A stretch of DNA of 64,000 nt, taken from contig NZ_JABFAM010000013.1 in assembly GCF_013623775.1 (NCBI RefSeq), forward strand, positions 62,001 to 126,000, given 5' to 3'. Source of the DNA: Rufibacter sp. XAAS-G3-1. GTDB taxonomy: Bacteria > Bacteroidota > Bacteroidia > Cytophagales > Hymenobacteraceae. The position numbers and the translations under genes were made by a program. The notes beneath the pieces were generated by a model. It ran no database searches, had not been told where the DNA came from, and saw only the letters and a program-made list of their open reading frames with translations. Position 1 is the first letter of the stretch, and each line of letters starts with the position of its first letter. Of this stretch, positions 42,933-51,030 are shown in pieces.

Positions 42933-42988
42933 ACAAAAGCCTGTTTAGGGGCTGTTTTCTAGAAAACAGCCCCTAAACAGGCTTTTGT
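42933..42988. repeat. Perfect 56-nt GTTTT palindrome
   Basis: ACAAAAGCCTGTTTAGGGGC and onward is perfectly self-complementary, centre CTAG. The outer arms differ from other copies yet are fully paired. Confidence 0.9.
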
Positions 42989-43226
42989 CAAATAAACACA
43001 TAGTGGGGGTAAAAAGAAACTGCCGGGGCTAACTTGTACGCTAATCCATTGCACGGTGGGCATTTCATCCTGATATGATCATCGCCCACGGTTTTTGCCC
43101 GAATTCTCTCGCCGTCAAAGGGGCTGTGGTCCATCAATCACCAATTGGTCTTTGAGGTAGGAGCATGCCGCTTCCAACGCGTTTGGATACCTGAGTGCTA
43201 CATTGAATGTCTTTGGCGTGGAAAGA

Positions 43227-43718
43227 TTAGCTGCCTTGGTGAAGCACTTTGAGAGCTTCCTCATTGCCTATTTTGTCGGCCATTTCCAGGGCGGTTAGGC
43301 CGCGGCTGTCTCTGATGGTTTGATCGGCACCGTGCTGGGCCACCAGTTTCATAAGTTCATGACGGCCAAACATGGTGGCGAACATAAGGGCGGTGCCACC
43401 GCTGTAATTCTGGATGTTCAAATCTGCCCCGTGCGCAATCAGGAGTTCGGCAATATCGGCGTAGCCTTTAAAGCAGAGGCCCATTAAGGCGGTGTTGCCG
43501 CTCATGTCCTGGATATTTATATCTGCGCCGGCGTCAAGGAGAACCTTAGTGGCTTCTAAATGGCCTTCATACGAAGCCAGGATCAAGGGAGTAAAACCCC
43601 GTCCGTTTTTAACGTTAACGTCTACGCCCTGGGCGAGCATTTCTTGTATGGTTGCCACGTCTCCTTTGCGGCAGGCGTCAAAGAGTATGTCTTCTGTTCT
43701 GGCTGATGTGAATTCCAT
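43227..43718 (-). CDS. Ankyrin-repeat protein
   Basis: A 163-residue soluble protein of about four ankyrin repeats, e.g. GRGFTPLILASYEGHLEATK, SGNTALMGLCFKGYADIAEL and SGGTALMFATMFGRHELMKL. No signal peptide. It would act as a protein-interaction module, partner unknown. The start MEFTSARTEDILFDACRKGD fits an N-terminal cap. Confidence 0.93.
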   Translation of the reverse strand: MEFTSARTEDILFDACRKGDVATIQEMLAQGVDVNVKNGRGFTPLILASYEGHLEATKVLLDAGADINIQDMSGNTALMGLCFKGYADIAELLIAHGADLNIQNYSGGTALMFATMFGRHELMKLVAQHGADQTIRDSRGLTALEMADKIGNEEALKVLHQGS

Positions 43719-43932
43719 AGTGCTGGTCGGTTGTTTGGTTATGCAATCTTTGCAGTACGTAACCTATAAAAGGTTGAATATGTTTACGGCGTCTGCAAAA
43801 GTACTCCTTCTGGTAGAGAAAGGAAAGTCGCTGCGTTTGCTCCAGCAAAAAGCCCCCGGGAAAACGGCCTTTACTGCGGGATTGACCCGCGGCAGTCTTC
43901 TTGGGGGCTTCGTATTTTAGAAGGGAAGCAAC

Positions 43933-44040
43933 TTAATCTCTTTTAGAATCTCTTTTTTGCTGTTTCTCAGCCCTTTTCTCTTTCAGGGTTTTGGCGGGTT
44001 CCTTTTTTGCTTTCTCTTTGGTGGGTGTTTTTCCGGGCAT
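43933..44040 (-). CDS. Very small basic Lys/Glu-rich protein (35 aa)
   Basis: ATG at 44040 to TAA at 43933: a 35-residue protein starting MPGKTPTKEKAKKEPAKTL and continuing KEKRAEKQQKRDSKRD. It is nearly all charged residues and looks like the small KEKRAEK-type proteins I recall from many Bacteroidetes genomes. Likely disordered or a single helix. The codon pattern is consistent and the start is followed by an uninterrupted frame. Function unknown; nucleic-acid or ribosome association would suit the charge but is a guess. Confidence 0.6.
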   Translation of the reverse strand: MPGKTPTKEKAKKEPAKTLKEKRAEKQQKRDSKRD

Positions 44041-44284
44041 GGTAGTAACGTTTACAGTGAAGTACTAGATTAAAGATAAAGAATTAAACAGATATATAAC
44101 GCATCTGCCAAGATATCTATTGGGCAATCACGCAATGCCTGTGTTTCCGCTCCTTTATACGAGCCGTTTTTGCTTTTTACTTAAATTAAAATAAAGAGAC
44201 CATTCCACCACCTCCAATTAACCTTTTTTCTATAAGATTAGCTTAGAAGGGGTTGGTTTCTCCCTCGTCCTGTCTCTTGATTAA

Positions 44285-44536
44285 TTAGCTAAGCAGCAGT
44301 ACTTTGTTGTTGCGGTAAATGTCAATTCCTACCCGGGTCAGGTGCTTGATACTGATTCTAACCTCGTACTGCGCCGTCTCTCCGTTTTCCTCGCGCTCAA
44401 ACCGGTGGTTCTCGCCCAGCAGGGACTTTTTCTCAGAGACAATTTCGCCGTTGTATTTAATGGTTTCCAGGCCGGTGAAGGAGTTGTCTACTTCTATTTT
44501 AACAGAATCTGAAAGGTGAAGGGTGAGCACGTTCAT
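44285..44536 (-). CDS. Small uncharacterised protein (83 aa)
   Basis: An 83-residue soluble beta-rich protein (MNVLTLHLSDSVKIEVDNSF, NGEIVSEKKSLLGENHRFER, RVGIDIYRNNKVLLLS). The NGEIVSEKKS.LG.NH.F pattern recalls a beta-sandwich found in small Bacteroidetes proteins, but I cannot name the family. The start is clear and the codon use looks normal. Confidence 0.7.
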   Translation of the reverse strand: MNVLTLHLSDSVKIEVDNSFTGLETIKYNGEIVSEKKSLLGENHRFEREENGETAQYEVRISIKHLTRVGIDIYRNNKVLLLS

Positions 44537-44703
44537 AGGGCATGGCTTTTTAAGGGTTCAGAATAGGGCAGAGAGAGATGTGCTTTGATGGCCGAAACCA
44601 GCGTAGTCACTTCTCTGAATATTAGTCTGATCACCTCAAAATTTCTTACAAGAGATGCGCGAATTCTCTACCTGATCTTTTGCTGATAATAGAATGCTTT
44701 TTA

Positions 44704-44863
44704 GAGCATGTTTAAATTTCATCTTTGCGCTGCAAATTGCCATAAAAAGAACCTGCGTTCGCCTTTTTCTCGCCCCGTAGCGCTGCTACGGGGCGAGAAA
44801 AACCCTTCCGCAGAACCTTTCTCTGACAATTTTCGCCAGCAAACCTGAAATTTAAACAAGCTC
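44704..44863. mobile_element. MITE-like element, copy D (160 bp, full-size)
   Basis: GAGCATGTTTAAATTTC to GAAATTTAAACAAGCTC with TTA direct repeats (44701-44703 and 44864-44866). The interior holds CATAAAAAGAACCTGCG and a perfect palindrome CGTAGCGCTGCTACG at the centre. Same length as 63572-63731. Confidence 0.85.
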
Positions 44864-44887
44864 TTAAGCAACAACCTTACGTTGGCC

Positions 44888-44932
44888 TTCCGTTTTTGGG
44901 CAGTTTTTGTGAAAGCAGGGTAAAAACGGAAG
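44888..44932. repeat. GTTTT palindrome
   Basis: CTTCCGTTTTTGGGCAGTTTTT pairs with AAAGCAGGGTAAAAACGGAAG; outer CTTCCG/CGGAAG arms are specific to this copy. Confidence 0.7.
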
Positions 44933-44969
44933 GGTACTCTGGGAAAGAGCCGTAGTGAAAGCGTTGGCC

Positions 44970-45356
44970 TCAGTTGTTCAGGAGTTCTCCTTCGCCCAGG
45001 GGTTCTTCATAGTATCTTCTGGAGACCGTCCATTTAATAGAGGCTATGTTTTCGTTCACCAGCGAGTCTGCGTAGAACTGTTTTTGGGCAGTTGTGTACG
45101 AAGAGACGCTATGTTGCATTTTCAGGTCTGTGAAACACGCCTGGTCTTCTTCCAACAAACGGCCCGCCTTCTTGATCTCTTTCCCAGATTTCATTTTGAT
45201 GACTAGCGTGTAAATGCCGGAGACCTCTTGGCTGAAACACATCTCAAAGGATTTCTGATCCAGAACTTTGAACGAGGTCATTTGGAGGGCATCACCTTTC
45301 CAGTTGGTGCAGCCAAGAAGAGAAAGGAACAGGAAGCTAAGCAGCTTTGCTTTCAT
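44970..45356 (-). CDS. Small lipoprotein, uncharacterised
   Basis: A 128-residue lipoprotein. Signal and lipobox at 3-16 (FLFLSLLGC, Cys16). The mature domain looks like a beta-sandwich (FEMCFSQEVSGIYTLVIKMK) with two further cysteines (CF, ACFTD), possibly a disulfide. No known family recognised. Confidence 0.75.
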   Translation of the reverse strand: MKAKLLSFLFLSLLGCTNWKGDALQMTSFKVLDQKSFEMCFSQEVSGIYTLVIKMKSGKEIKKAGRLLEEDQACFTDLKMQHSVSSYTTAQKQFYADSLVNENIASIKWTVSRRYYEEPLGEGELLNN

Positions 45357-45685
45357 GGTAGGTAAAATAAGGTACGGGCTTTTCTAGCGGGGAGAGCCGC
45401 CGGTGTGGCTTAACAGGAAAGCTGTTGGCAGACGTACGCTAAAAGAGCAGCCCAAAGGTACGGATTACATCCTGTTCTAGGGAGAGTTAGTGGGGCAGCC
45501 CGGGAGTTTGCCCCCAAATAAAAAGCCAGTTGAGGCAGACCGGCAAACGTCTGGCTTAACTGGCTTTCGTAGAAGAACCCTGCTTGCCCACAGCAGCAGG
45601 TAAAAACAAGTGCGAAATGGTTGCTCCCGTTTAGGTAGAGGAGTGAGGCCGAAGCAGGAAAACAAAGAAACTGCTTCTCTGCTGC
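45357..45685. other. Gap with one terminator
   Basis: A strong terminator at 45522-45567; otherwise no recognised content. Confidence 0.6.
45522..45567 (-). terminator. Terminator of the 45686-46018 gene
   Basis: AAAGCCAGTT at 45522-45531 pairs with AACTGGCTTT at 45558-45567, with a second inner stem GCAGAC/GTCTGG. On the minus strand TTTTTA follows. Confidence 0.85.
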
Positions 45686-46018
45686 TTAGCTACGCTCTTC
45701 GGCCTCTACCGGAACAGAGTTCGCGGAGGTGCCGTCTAAAAGGAACGTAATAACGGTTTTTCCGAACCAAAGGCCATCTTCTACGCCGCCTGCCTCAATT
45801 TCCTCAACGGCTAGTTCCAGCATTTTGGTGAGGAACAGGAAACGCTGATGAGATTGGGTTCCTTCAGTAGAAGTCTCCAGCAGGTGCTGAAGCACTTCGT
45901 GGGTTTCCTGGAAAGATGCCAGGATGGTAGGGGTTACTGCTTCGGCAAAGCTGGTGCTTTTTTCCAGGTCTCCTAAAATGTTTCTCAATTCCCGGACAAT
46001 TTCTTCCCTTAATTCCAT
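45686..46018 (-). CDS. Small helical protein, uncharacterised
   Basis: A 110-residue acidic soluble protein, predicted all-helical (MELREEIVRELRNILGDLEK, RFLFLTKMLELAVEEIE). A hydrophobic patch lies near the C-terminus (LWFGKTVITFLLDG). No family recognised. It borders the large empty AT-rich region and has its own terminator, so is expressed alone. Confidence 0.72.
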   Translation of the reverse strand: MELREEIVRELRNILGDLEKSTSFAEAVTPTILASFQETHEVLQHLLETSTEGTQSHQRFLFLTKMLELAVEEIEAGGVEDGLWFGKTVITFLLDGTSANSVPVEAEERS

Positions 46019-47386
46019 AACGTAAAAGTTCTTCTTATAAGCTTAGTTAGGTTTTATACGGCAAAAGCGCCTGTAATTTTATCTCTACAATGATTCTGTA
46101 CTGATTCTTGTAAGTGGCTTGCTGGCTTGCGTGTGCTTTAAGTGCAATTATTTAGTGGTTTTTAAGGCTTTTAATGCTTGGTGGGCAATAATTGCATTGC
46201 TGTCCACTTGATCTTATCCCGCAAGCAAGTGTTTAACTCTGTATTTTCCGTCAAAAGTTTTATAAAAGTACAATATTTTTAACAAGTACAAGCAACGGTG
46301 AATATTATTTTTGCTATTCAGTGAAACCTTTCTTGAAAGGGAAATTTGCGAAGAGTGGCATGTGAATGAATAATCTGTTAGGTTGAGGTTATATGTCTGT
46401 AGACTTGTAATTTATGAATTGACTGCCCTTCTTATGTAATAGAATCACCTAAAATGCTCATAAATGGCACTTGCGTAAGATGAATGAAAGTATTTGCCTT
46501 GCTAGGGGTTATTTTATTGAATTATGCTGAAGCGATAGCTTTCTGTCTGATGACTGACTCAAGCTGAGAATTTTACTTGTAAAACCTTGGAAAAAATTAT
46601 TTTTGACAAGGTTTATAAAATTAAATAATCCTATTAAAGTATTGAATAGGTGCCATTGAGCAGAGGTGCGCCTAGTTTAAGATGGTTGCTTGGTTTTTGG
46701 ATCAAAACAGGTAAGGTGTGAATTAGGTGGATGGTTCATGCAGTAGAAATTGATTGGCCATTTATATTATGATGAAGCAGCTTGTAGTGAAGTGATTTTC
46801 TTCATTGGAAACAGATGAAAGCACTTAGCGCCATTAGTAGAAACAAGGAGGAGTAATTTGATGGAGTAGGAGAATTTGGGAGTGATAACTCCTGAAAGGA
46901 AACAGTAGGGTCTAGCCTACCCGTGCTTTTCAATACCCAACGCTGGTTTATAAAACGATAGATATTGAAAGCGTGCTGACAAGGTTAGTGGTATTCTGGG
47001 GTGTAAGGTGCTTGGGAGAAAGTGGATAAGTAATGATTGCTAACAAAGTTATCAACAATAAGCGAATGAAGGCTGTTTAGCGAATTGGTTTAGCAATGTC
47101 TTGTTGAGTTGGCTTACTTTCTTGATTAGAAGGAGGTGCTGCGTTGGCGTCCAGTGTTGACTTTGAGCAATCTTTAATACCAGCACGTGTTAAACTCCTC
47201 TGTTTTATCAGCCTAACTACTCCCAAACGTTCATGCTCAGCCAGAACGGGGAGGAGGTCTGTTCTGGAATGTTAAGAGAGTTTCCTGTCAGTTCCCTAAT
47301 TTGTAAGTGAGTATTTCATTTATGCCTCGGCACTTAGTTGTAAAACACTCCTTTTCGAGAATGCACAGTATGCTAAAAAACAGTAG
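46019..47386. other. 1.37-kb AT-rich region without genes
   Basis: No ORF, no GTTTT palindrome and none of the other repeats are seen over 1368 bases. It is clearly richer in A and T than the flanks. No tRNA, tmRNA, RNase P or known riboswitch pattern was recognised. It may hold an unannotated RNA, decayed foreign DNA or an extended regulatory region. Confidence 0.6.
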
Positions 47387-47644
47387 TTACTTCGTTAGAT
47401 TATCCTTGCTGACTTTATGAGTGGTCTCAAAATCACCTTTGCGCCACCCCATATTAGATAGATCCGTGTTGATGATATAGGCCCCTGTTTCTGTATCCAA
47501 CACAATGACGCCTCTTTCTCCCACTTCTGTGACAAACCGCGCTCCTTGTCCAGTATTGCCGTTTTTAAAGCTAAAAGCCATGGTCAGCAAGGCGGCACTT
47601 AAAAATCCGATAACGATTGATTTAAGGTCAAACTGGGTTTTCAT
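47387..47644 (-). CDS. Small membrane-anchored protein, uncharacterised
   Basis: An 85-residue protein with an N-terminal hydrophobic segment (about 8-21, SIVIGFLSAALLTMAF). A short exported domain follows (GARFVTEVGERGVIVLDTETGAYIIN). ATG 47644 is preferred because the in-frame extension to 47779 runs through a palindromic repeat. No family recognised. Confidence 0.65.
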   Translation of the reverse strand: MKTQFDLKSIVIGFLSAALLTMAFSFKNGNTGQGARFVTEVGERGVIVLDTETGAYIINTDLSNMGWRKGDFETTHKVSKDNLTK

Positions 47645-47686
47645 AGAGACAACAGTTGTGTTTTCTACATAAAATGTTGCAGCTGG

Positions 47687-47720
47687 TTTTGTGCCTGTTT
47701 TCCTGAAAACAGGCACAAAA
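47687..47720. repeat. GTTTT palindrome (short)
   Basis: TTTTGTGCCTGTTTT with AAAACAGGCACAAAA, centre CCTG. It is 43 bases upstream of the 47644 start. Confidence 0.75.
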
Positions 47721-47777
47721 GGATAGCTCCATAACAAGATAATAAAATGGACAATCGAAACCAAAATACACAGAAGC

Positions 47778-47814
47778 AAAAAGCCCTCTCAACATCCAGT
47801 TGAGAGGGCTTTTC
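47778..47814 (-). terminator. Terminator after tRNA-Arg
   Basis: AAGCCCTCTCAAC / GTTGAGAGGGCTT stem with 5-base loop. On the minus strand it is followed by TTTTTG. It is just downstream of the tRNA gene. Confidence 0.85.
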
Positions 47815-47822
47815 AGGTAATG

Positions 47823-47894
47823 TGGCCGCGCCAGGAATCGAACCTGGATCGAGAGCTTCGGAAACTCCAATACTATCCGTTGTACTACGCGGCC
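47823..47894 (-). tRNA. tRNA-Arg (anticodon CCG)
   Basis: Seventy-two bases folding as a cloverleaf. Acceptor GGCCGCG/CGCGGCC with discriminator A, D stem GTAC/GTAT, anticodon stem GGAGT/GCTCT (with end wobbles) around loop TTCCGAA (anticodon CCG), and T arm CCAGG-TTCGATT-CCTGG. CCA is not fully encoded (CA follows). It reads CGG codons. Confidence 0.93.
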
Positions 47895-48071
47895 CCGTAT
47901 TGCGAGGGCAAATGTAGGGAATGGCAGGCAAGAATAAAAGCCGCCTCTGGCGTTTTTTGGCTGTTTCCACAAAAAGGGGAGGAAAGGAGGGAAGGAAGGC
48001 AAGGCAACTCTAACATTTTCGGCTTGAAACAGTTTAGGAATAAGACACCAGTACATTACAAACAAAGAACT

Positions 48072-48491
48072 ATGAAAAGAGTATACACCGCGGAAGTTAC
48101 CGCCACCGGAGGCCGCAGCGGCCAGGTAAAATCATCAGACGGAATCATTGACATGCCCGTGCGCCTGCCCGAGGGCTTGGGCGGCAAAGGCGGGGCTACC
48201 AACCCAGAGCAGTTGTTTGCGGCGGGTTATGCGGCCTGTTTCCAGAGCGCCCTGCAACTGGTGGCCAGCAAGCAGCAGATCAGACTAGACGAGAATTCGA
48301 CGGTAACCGCTCATGTGGGGTTGGATATGCTGGACAACGGCGGCTACGGGCTGTCTGTGCAGCTAGATGTGAAAGTGGACGGCGTAGAGAAAGCCAAAGC
48401 CGAGGAATTGGTGAAACAGGCGCACGAAGTTTGCCCATACTCCGTAGGAACCCGCGGCAACATAGACGTACAACTAAACGTGCTGGACTAG
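48072..48491 (+). CDS. Organic hydroperoxide resistance protein (Ohr/OsmC family)
   Basis: A 139-residue cytoplasmic thiol peroxidase that reduces organic hydroperoxides. The two redox cysteines are present: AACFQSALQLVA (about Cys58) and VCPYSVGTRGN (about Cys122). The Ohr-type N-terminus (RVYTAEVTATGGRSGQVKSSDG) and the GATNPEQLFAAGYA block agree with the Ohr subgroup. The frame stays open upstream through the tRNA, but the ATG at 48072 is the family start. Confidence 0.95.
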   Translation: MKRVYTAEVTATGGRSGQVKSSDGIIDMPVRLPEGLGGKGGATNPEQLFAAGYAACFQSALQLVASKQQIRLDENSTVTAHVGLDMLDNGGYGLSVQLDVKVDGVEKAKAEELVKQAHEVCPYSVGTRGNIDVQLNVLD

Positions 48492-48810
48492 TTTTCCTAA
48501 TCTGTTTTCAGCAGATTAGGAACCTGTTTAGTAAAGCCAAAGTGAAATACCCTCGCCCTTGCTGCGCAGTTTCACCAGCAGGCGGAAAGGTGCTTGACGG
48601 CTATGGTGAGAACACCAACAAGGCCGGCGGAGTTGTCCAATCTTGTGCTTTACTAAACAGGTTCAAGGCAATACGGGAGCCCTTTGCTGAGGCTCTCGTT
48701 TTTTTAGCTGATGCTGTGAGGCAAAGCATTGGATAAGTATGTATTTGACTCTTGTTACGCAGGAGCCTCGCCCTAGCTCCCACTTCAGCGATAGGGGGAA
48801 CCCCGCTGCT

Positions 48811-48848
48811 GCGTTTTGGGGCTGTTTTGCGGAAAGCAGGCCTAAAAC
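48811..48848. repeat. GTTTT palindrome
   Basis: GCGTTTTGGGGCTGTTTT with AAAGCAGGCCTAAAAC; the right end is shared with the next hairpin (48844-48878). Confidence 0.75.
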
Positions 48849-48878
48849 CTGTGCGGTCTTTAAGACCGCACAGGTTTT
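48844..48878. repeat. GGTCTT hairpin, module of the mosaic
   Basis: AAAACCTGTGCGGTCTT pairs perfectly with AAGACCGCACAGGTTTT. A close relative is CCTGTGAGGTCT/AGACCTCACAGG at 60452-60478, and a broken one is at 40070-40096. Confidence 0.85.
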
Positions 48879-48884
48879 AGGATC

Positions 48885-48970
48885 ACCTGGCGCGAGACTA
48901 TAGTCTCGTGCCTAAGGATGAAGCGAGTCTTCAGACTCGCCGGGAACCACCAACAGGATGGCGTAACAGC
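48885..48970. repeat. GCGAGACTC two-hairpin element, copy 3
   Basis: CGCGAGACTATAGTCTCG, then GCGAGTCTTCAGACTCGC and CGGGAACCACC. Compared with other copies the hairpin loops differ but the stems stay paired. Confidence 0.82.
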
Positions 48971-49008
48971 AGGTACGAAGTAGCGGGACAAATGAAGCTA
49001 TCATTTTG

Positions 49009-49096
49009 TCACCCTTAAAGGATCTTGTGAGCGAGCTAGAAAAGCATTTAGTAAGCGCTACTGCCGTTCGCCACCGAGATCCTCCCAGGAAAAAGA
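49009..49096 (+). repeat. GGATCTTGTG inverted-repeat element, copy 3
   Basis: AAAGGATCTTGTGAGCGAGC ... GTTCGCCACCGAGATCCTCC. It is the uninterrupted relative of 42755-42901 and defines the empty target site there. Confidence 0.78.
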
Positions 49097-49255
49097 GGAG
49101 AGGGAAGAGCTAGTTACTCCTGTCCAGTGGCTTACCTGCTCTCATTGGTTTTCTGGGGCAAGCGGACGCTTGCCCCAGGATTGTACCTAACCAGTGGTGG
49201 AAGATACTGTAGGTGATGGGGTAGTCCAGGATAAGCTGTAGCAGAGGGTAGGGCG

Positions 49256-49298
49256 AAAAAAAGCATCCGGGGAAATTACCCTGGATGCTCTCTTTATA
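49256..49298 (-). terminator. Terminator of the 49346-50158 gene
   Basis: AGAGCATCCAGGG...CCCGGATGCTTTTTTT on the minus strand, 48 bases after the stop. Confidence 0.85.
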
Positions 49299-49345
49299 AG
49301 AAATCTGTTCTGCACAGCCCACTGGTTTTAAAGGGCGGGTGCTGG

Positions 49346-50158
49346 TTATCGGCCGAAGGCCCAGAGTAGGAAATCTGGCATCATTCTGCCCCAGGTAGAC
49401 ACGTCATGCCGACCGCCAATGAGTTCTACGTACTTCACGTCTTCACTTTTTTGGTAGCCTTTTTTGTACAGCTCCAACATTAGGCTGGTGGTGTCATCAA
49501 TAGAGTCAATGATGCCGTTCTGGTTGCGGTCAGATTTTTCGTCCTGGGTGCCGGCTTCAAACCAGAATTTCAGGTTGGGTTTCTCTGGAGTGGAACTCAC
49601 CAGTTTATGGGTGATGCGGTGTTTGTCTGGGAATTCTTTTTTGGCTTCTTTTTTCCGCCACCAGAACGCCCCAGAAAAGGCACCTACCTTAGAGAAAACG
49701 TCTGCATGGCGCCAGGCGATGTCAAAGGCAGAAACAGCCCCCAATGAGAAGCCAATAATAGCGGTGCTGGCGAACTCCTGAAGGCTGGTTTTCTCGTAAA
49801 TGGCGGGCAAAAGCTCCTGTACCACAAACTGCCGGTAGTTTTCGGCCTCAGCGCCTCTCCCTTTGTAATCTGATACGCCAGAAATCCCGAATTCCTTGGT
49901 GCGCTCTCCCGCTTTTATGCCAACGGTTAAGATGGGGGTGATCTGTTTCTTTTTATAGAGAGGCTGCAGAATCTGGTCGTACTGCATGGTGGCAAGATCT
50001 TGTCCGTCATTGACCAGAAGCAAATGCAGAGGCTCTACCACGCCGTCCATGTCGGGTACGTACAGCGTGCATTCCACGTCCCGGTTCAAAAATTCTGATG
50101 TTACCGTCAACTCCTCTACCCTGATACTCACATCAGACACTATATATTCTAAAAACAT
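49346..50158 (-). CDS. Esterase D-like alpha/beta hydrolase
   Basis: A 270-residue cytoplasmic hydrolase of the enterochelin-esterase/esterase D group. Opening strand LLLVNDGQDL, nucleophile elbow IGFSLGAVSAFD (Ser in GFSLG), acid in FEAGTQDEKSD, and His in GGRHDVSTW. A loop DRNQNGIIDSIDD has the spacing of an EF-hand-like calcium site, a known insertion in these esterases. It is divergent from the amidoligase cluster, 150 bases away, and probably shares its control region. It could cleave or load the cluster's product; that is inferred. Confidence 0.9.
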   Translation of the reverse strand: MFLEYIVSDVSIRVEELTVTSEFLNRDVECTLYVPDMDGVVEPLHLLLVNDGQDLATMQYDQILQPLYKKKQITPILTVGIKAGERTKEFGISGVSDYKGRGAEAENYRQFVVQELLPAIYEKTSLQEFASTAIIGFSLGAVSAFDIAWRHADVFSKVGAFSGAFWWRKKEAKKEFPDKHRITHKLVSSTPEKPNLKFWFEAGTQDEKSDRNQNGIIDSIDDTTSLMLELYKKGYQKSEDVKYVELIGGRHDVSTWGRMMPDFLLWAFGR

Positions 50159-50308
50159 TATATTAAAAAAGTATTTGTTACAAACTAAAATAAGGGCACT
50201 TGCGATAAATACTTTCCAAATCTCGGAATATTTTTAACAACAGTACCCTTTTTGGAATATCCTATTGGAAACTTACAACGTAACCATACAGAATTAATAC
50301 TGAGGCCC

Positions 50309-51013
50309 ATGATAGAACAGTATCACAAATGGTATTCGCAGCAATTAAGCCAGGACATGGAAATGCTCGTCTTCGGTGACAGAGGCTATCCGGTTATTCT
50401 CTTCCCCACGTCCATGGGCCGGTATCATGAAAACAAAGACTTCAAGCTCATTGAGTCGGCCGCCTGGTTTGTCAATGAAGGGCTGGTGAAAATCTATTGC
50501 ATTGACTCCGTTGACAAGCAAAGCTGGTACAACAAAGGAATACACCCTGCAGACCGGGTCAGAACCCACATGGCCTATGATCAAATGTTGTACCAAGAAC
50601 TGGCGCCCTGGGCCATGCATGAGACGGAAAAGTCCAAGGTATGTGTGGCGGGCTGTAGTTTTGGCGGCTACCATGCGGCCAACTTCGCCTTCAAACACCC
50701 AGACCGGGTAAGTCATTTATATAGCATGAGCGGCGCCTTTGACATACGGGGGCAACTGGACGGGTTCTTCAATGATGACGCTTACTATAACAACCCCATA
50801 GATTTTGTGCGCCATGCCACAGACCCCGCTTTATGGCAATTGAAGATTATTCTGGGCACTTCTGACCAGGATATCTGCAAAGAATCTAATCTAGTACTCT
50901 CCGCAATATTGAACGGAAAAGGCATTTCCCATTGGCTTGACGTCCGGCCCAACGCAGTCCATGACTGGTCTGTCTGGCGCGAGATGTTTCCGCATTACTT
51001 ATCCCAGATCTAA
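50309..51013 (+). CDS. Alpha/beta hydrolase (esterase-fold), first gene of the amidoligase cluster
   Basis: A 234-residue cytoplasmic hydrolase. VILFPTSMGRYHENKDF opens the fold, the nucleophile elbow is CVAGCSFGGYHA (Ser in GCSFG), the acid is likely in LGTSDQD and the His in NAVHDWSVW. This family is typically seen next to ATP-grasp and carboxylate-amine ligases. The ATG at 50309 fits the family start (MIEQYHKWYSQQL). It starts the five-gene plus-strand run; the next gene is 17 bases on. It may hydrolyse an ester or thioester intermediate or release the product. Confidence 0.9.
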   Translation: MIEQYHKWYSQQLSQDMEMLVFGDRGYPVILFPTSMGRYHENKDFKLIESAAWFVNEGLVKIYCIDSVDKQSWYNKGIHPADRVRTHMAYDQMLYQELAPWAMHETEKSKVCVAGCSFGGYHAANFAFKHPDRVSHLYSMSGAFDIRGQLDGFFNDDAYYNNPIDFVRHATDPALWQLKIILGTSDQDICKESNLVLSAILNGKGISHWLDVRPNAVHDWSVWREMFPHYLSQI

Positions 51014-51030
51014 CGCAAACTCTAAGCACT

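Larger units (their letters stand above)
42583..43226. other. Gap with nested mobile repeats
   Basis: 42755-42901 is a GGATCTTGTG element interrupted by a MITE-like copy; 42933-42988 is a perfect GTTTT palindrome. 42989-43226 has no recognised content. Confidence 0.7.
44537..44969. other. Gap with MITE-like element and palindrome
   Basis: Occupied by the 160-bp MITE-like copy (44704-44863) and a GTTTT palindrome at 44888-44932. No gene seen. Confidence 0.75.
48492..49345. other. Repeat mosaic after the Ohr gene
   Basis: GTTTT palindrome 48811-48848, GGTCTT hairpin 48844-48878, GCGAGACTC element 48885-48970, GGATCTTGTG element 49009-49096 and a terminator 49256-49298. 48492-48810 has a weak inverted repeat around AACCTGTTTAGTAAAGC/GCTTTACTAAACAGGTT (about 48521-48663). 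No convincing gene. Confidence 0.7.

Noticed and set aside
47820-48071. In-frame N-terminal extension of the Ohr protein back into the tRNA region
   Set aside because: It would translate antisense tRNA sequence; family members start at the ATG at 48072.
49110-49322. Seventy-codon minus-strand ORF after the esterase gene
   Set aside because: It contains the esterase terminator hairpin and reads as low-quality sequence.
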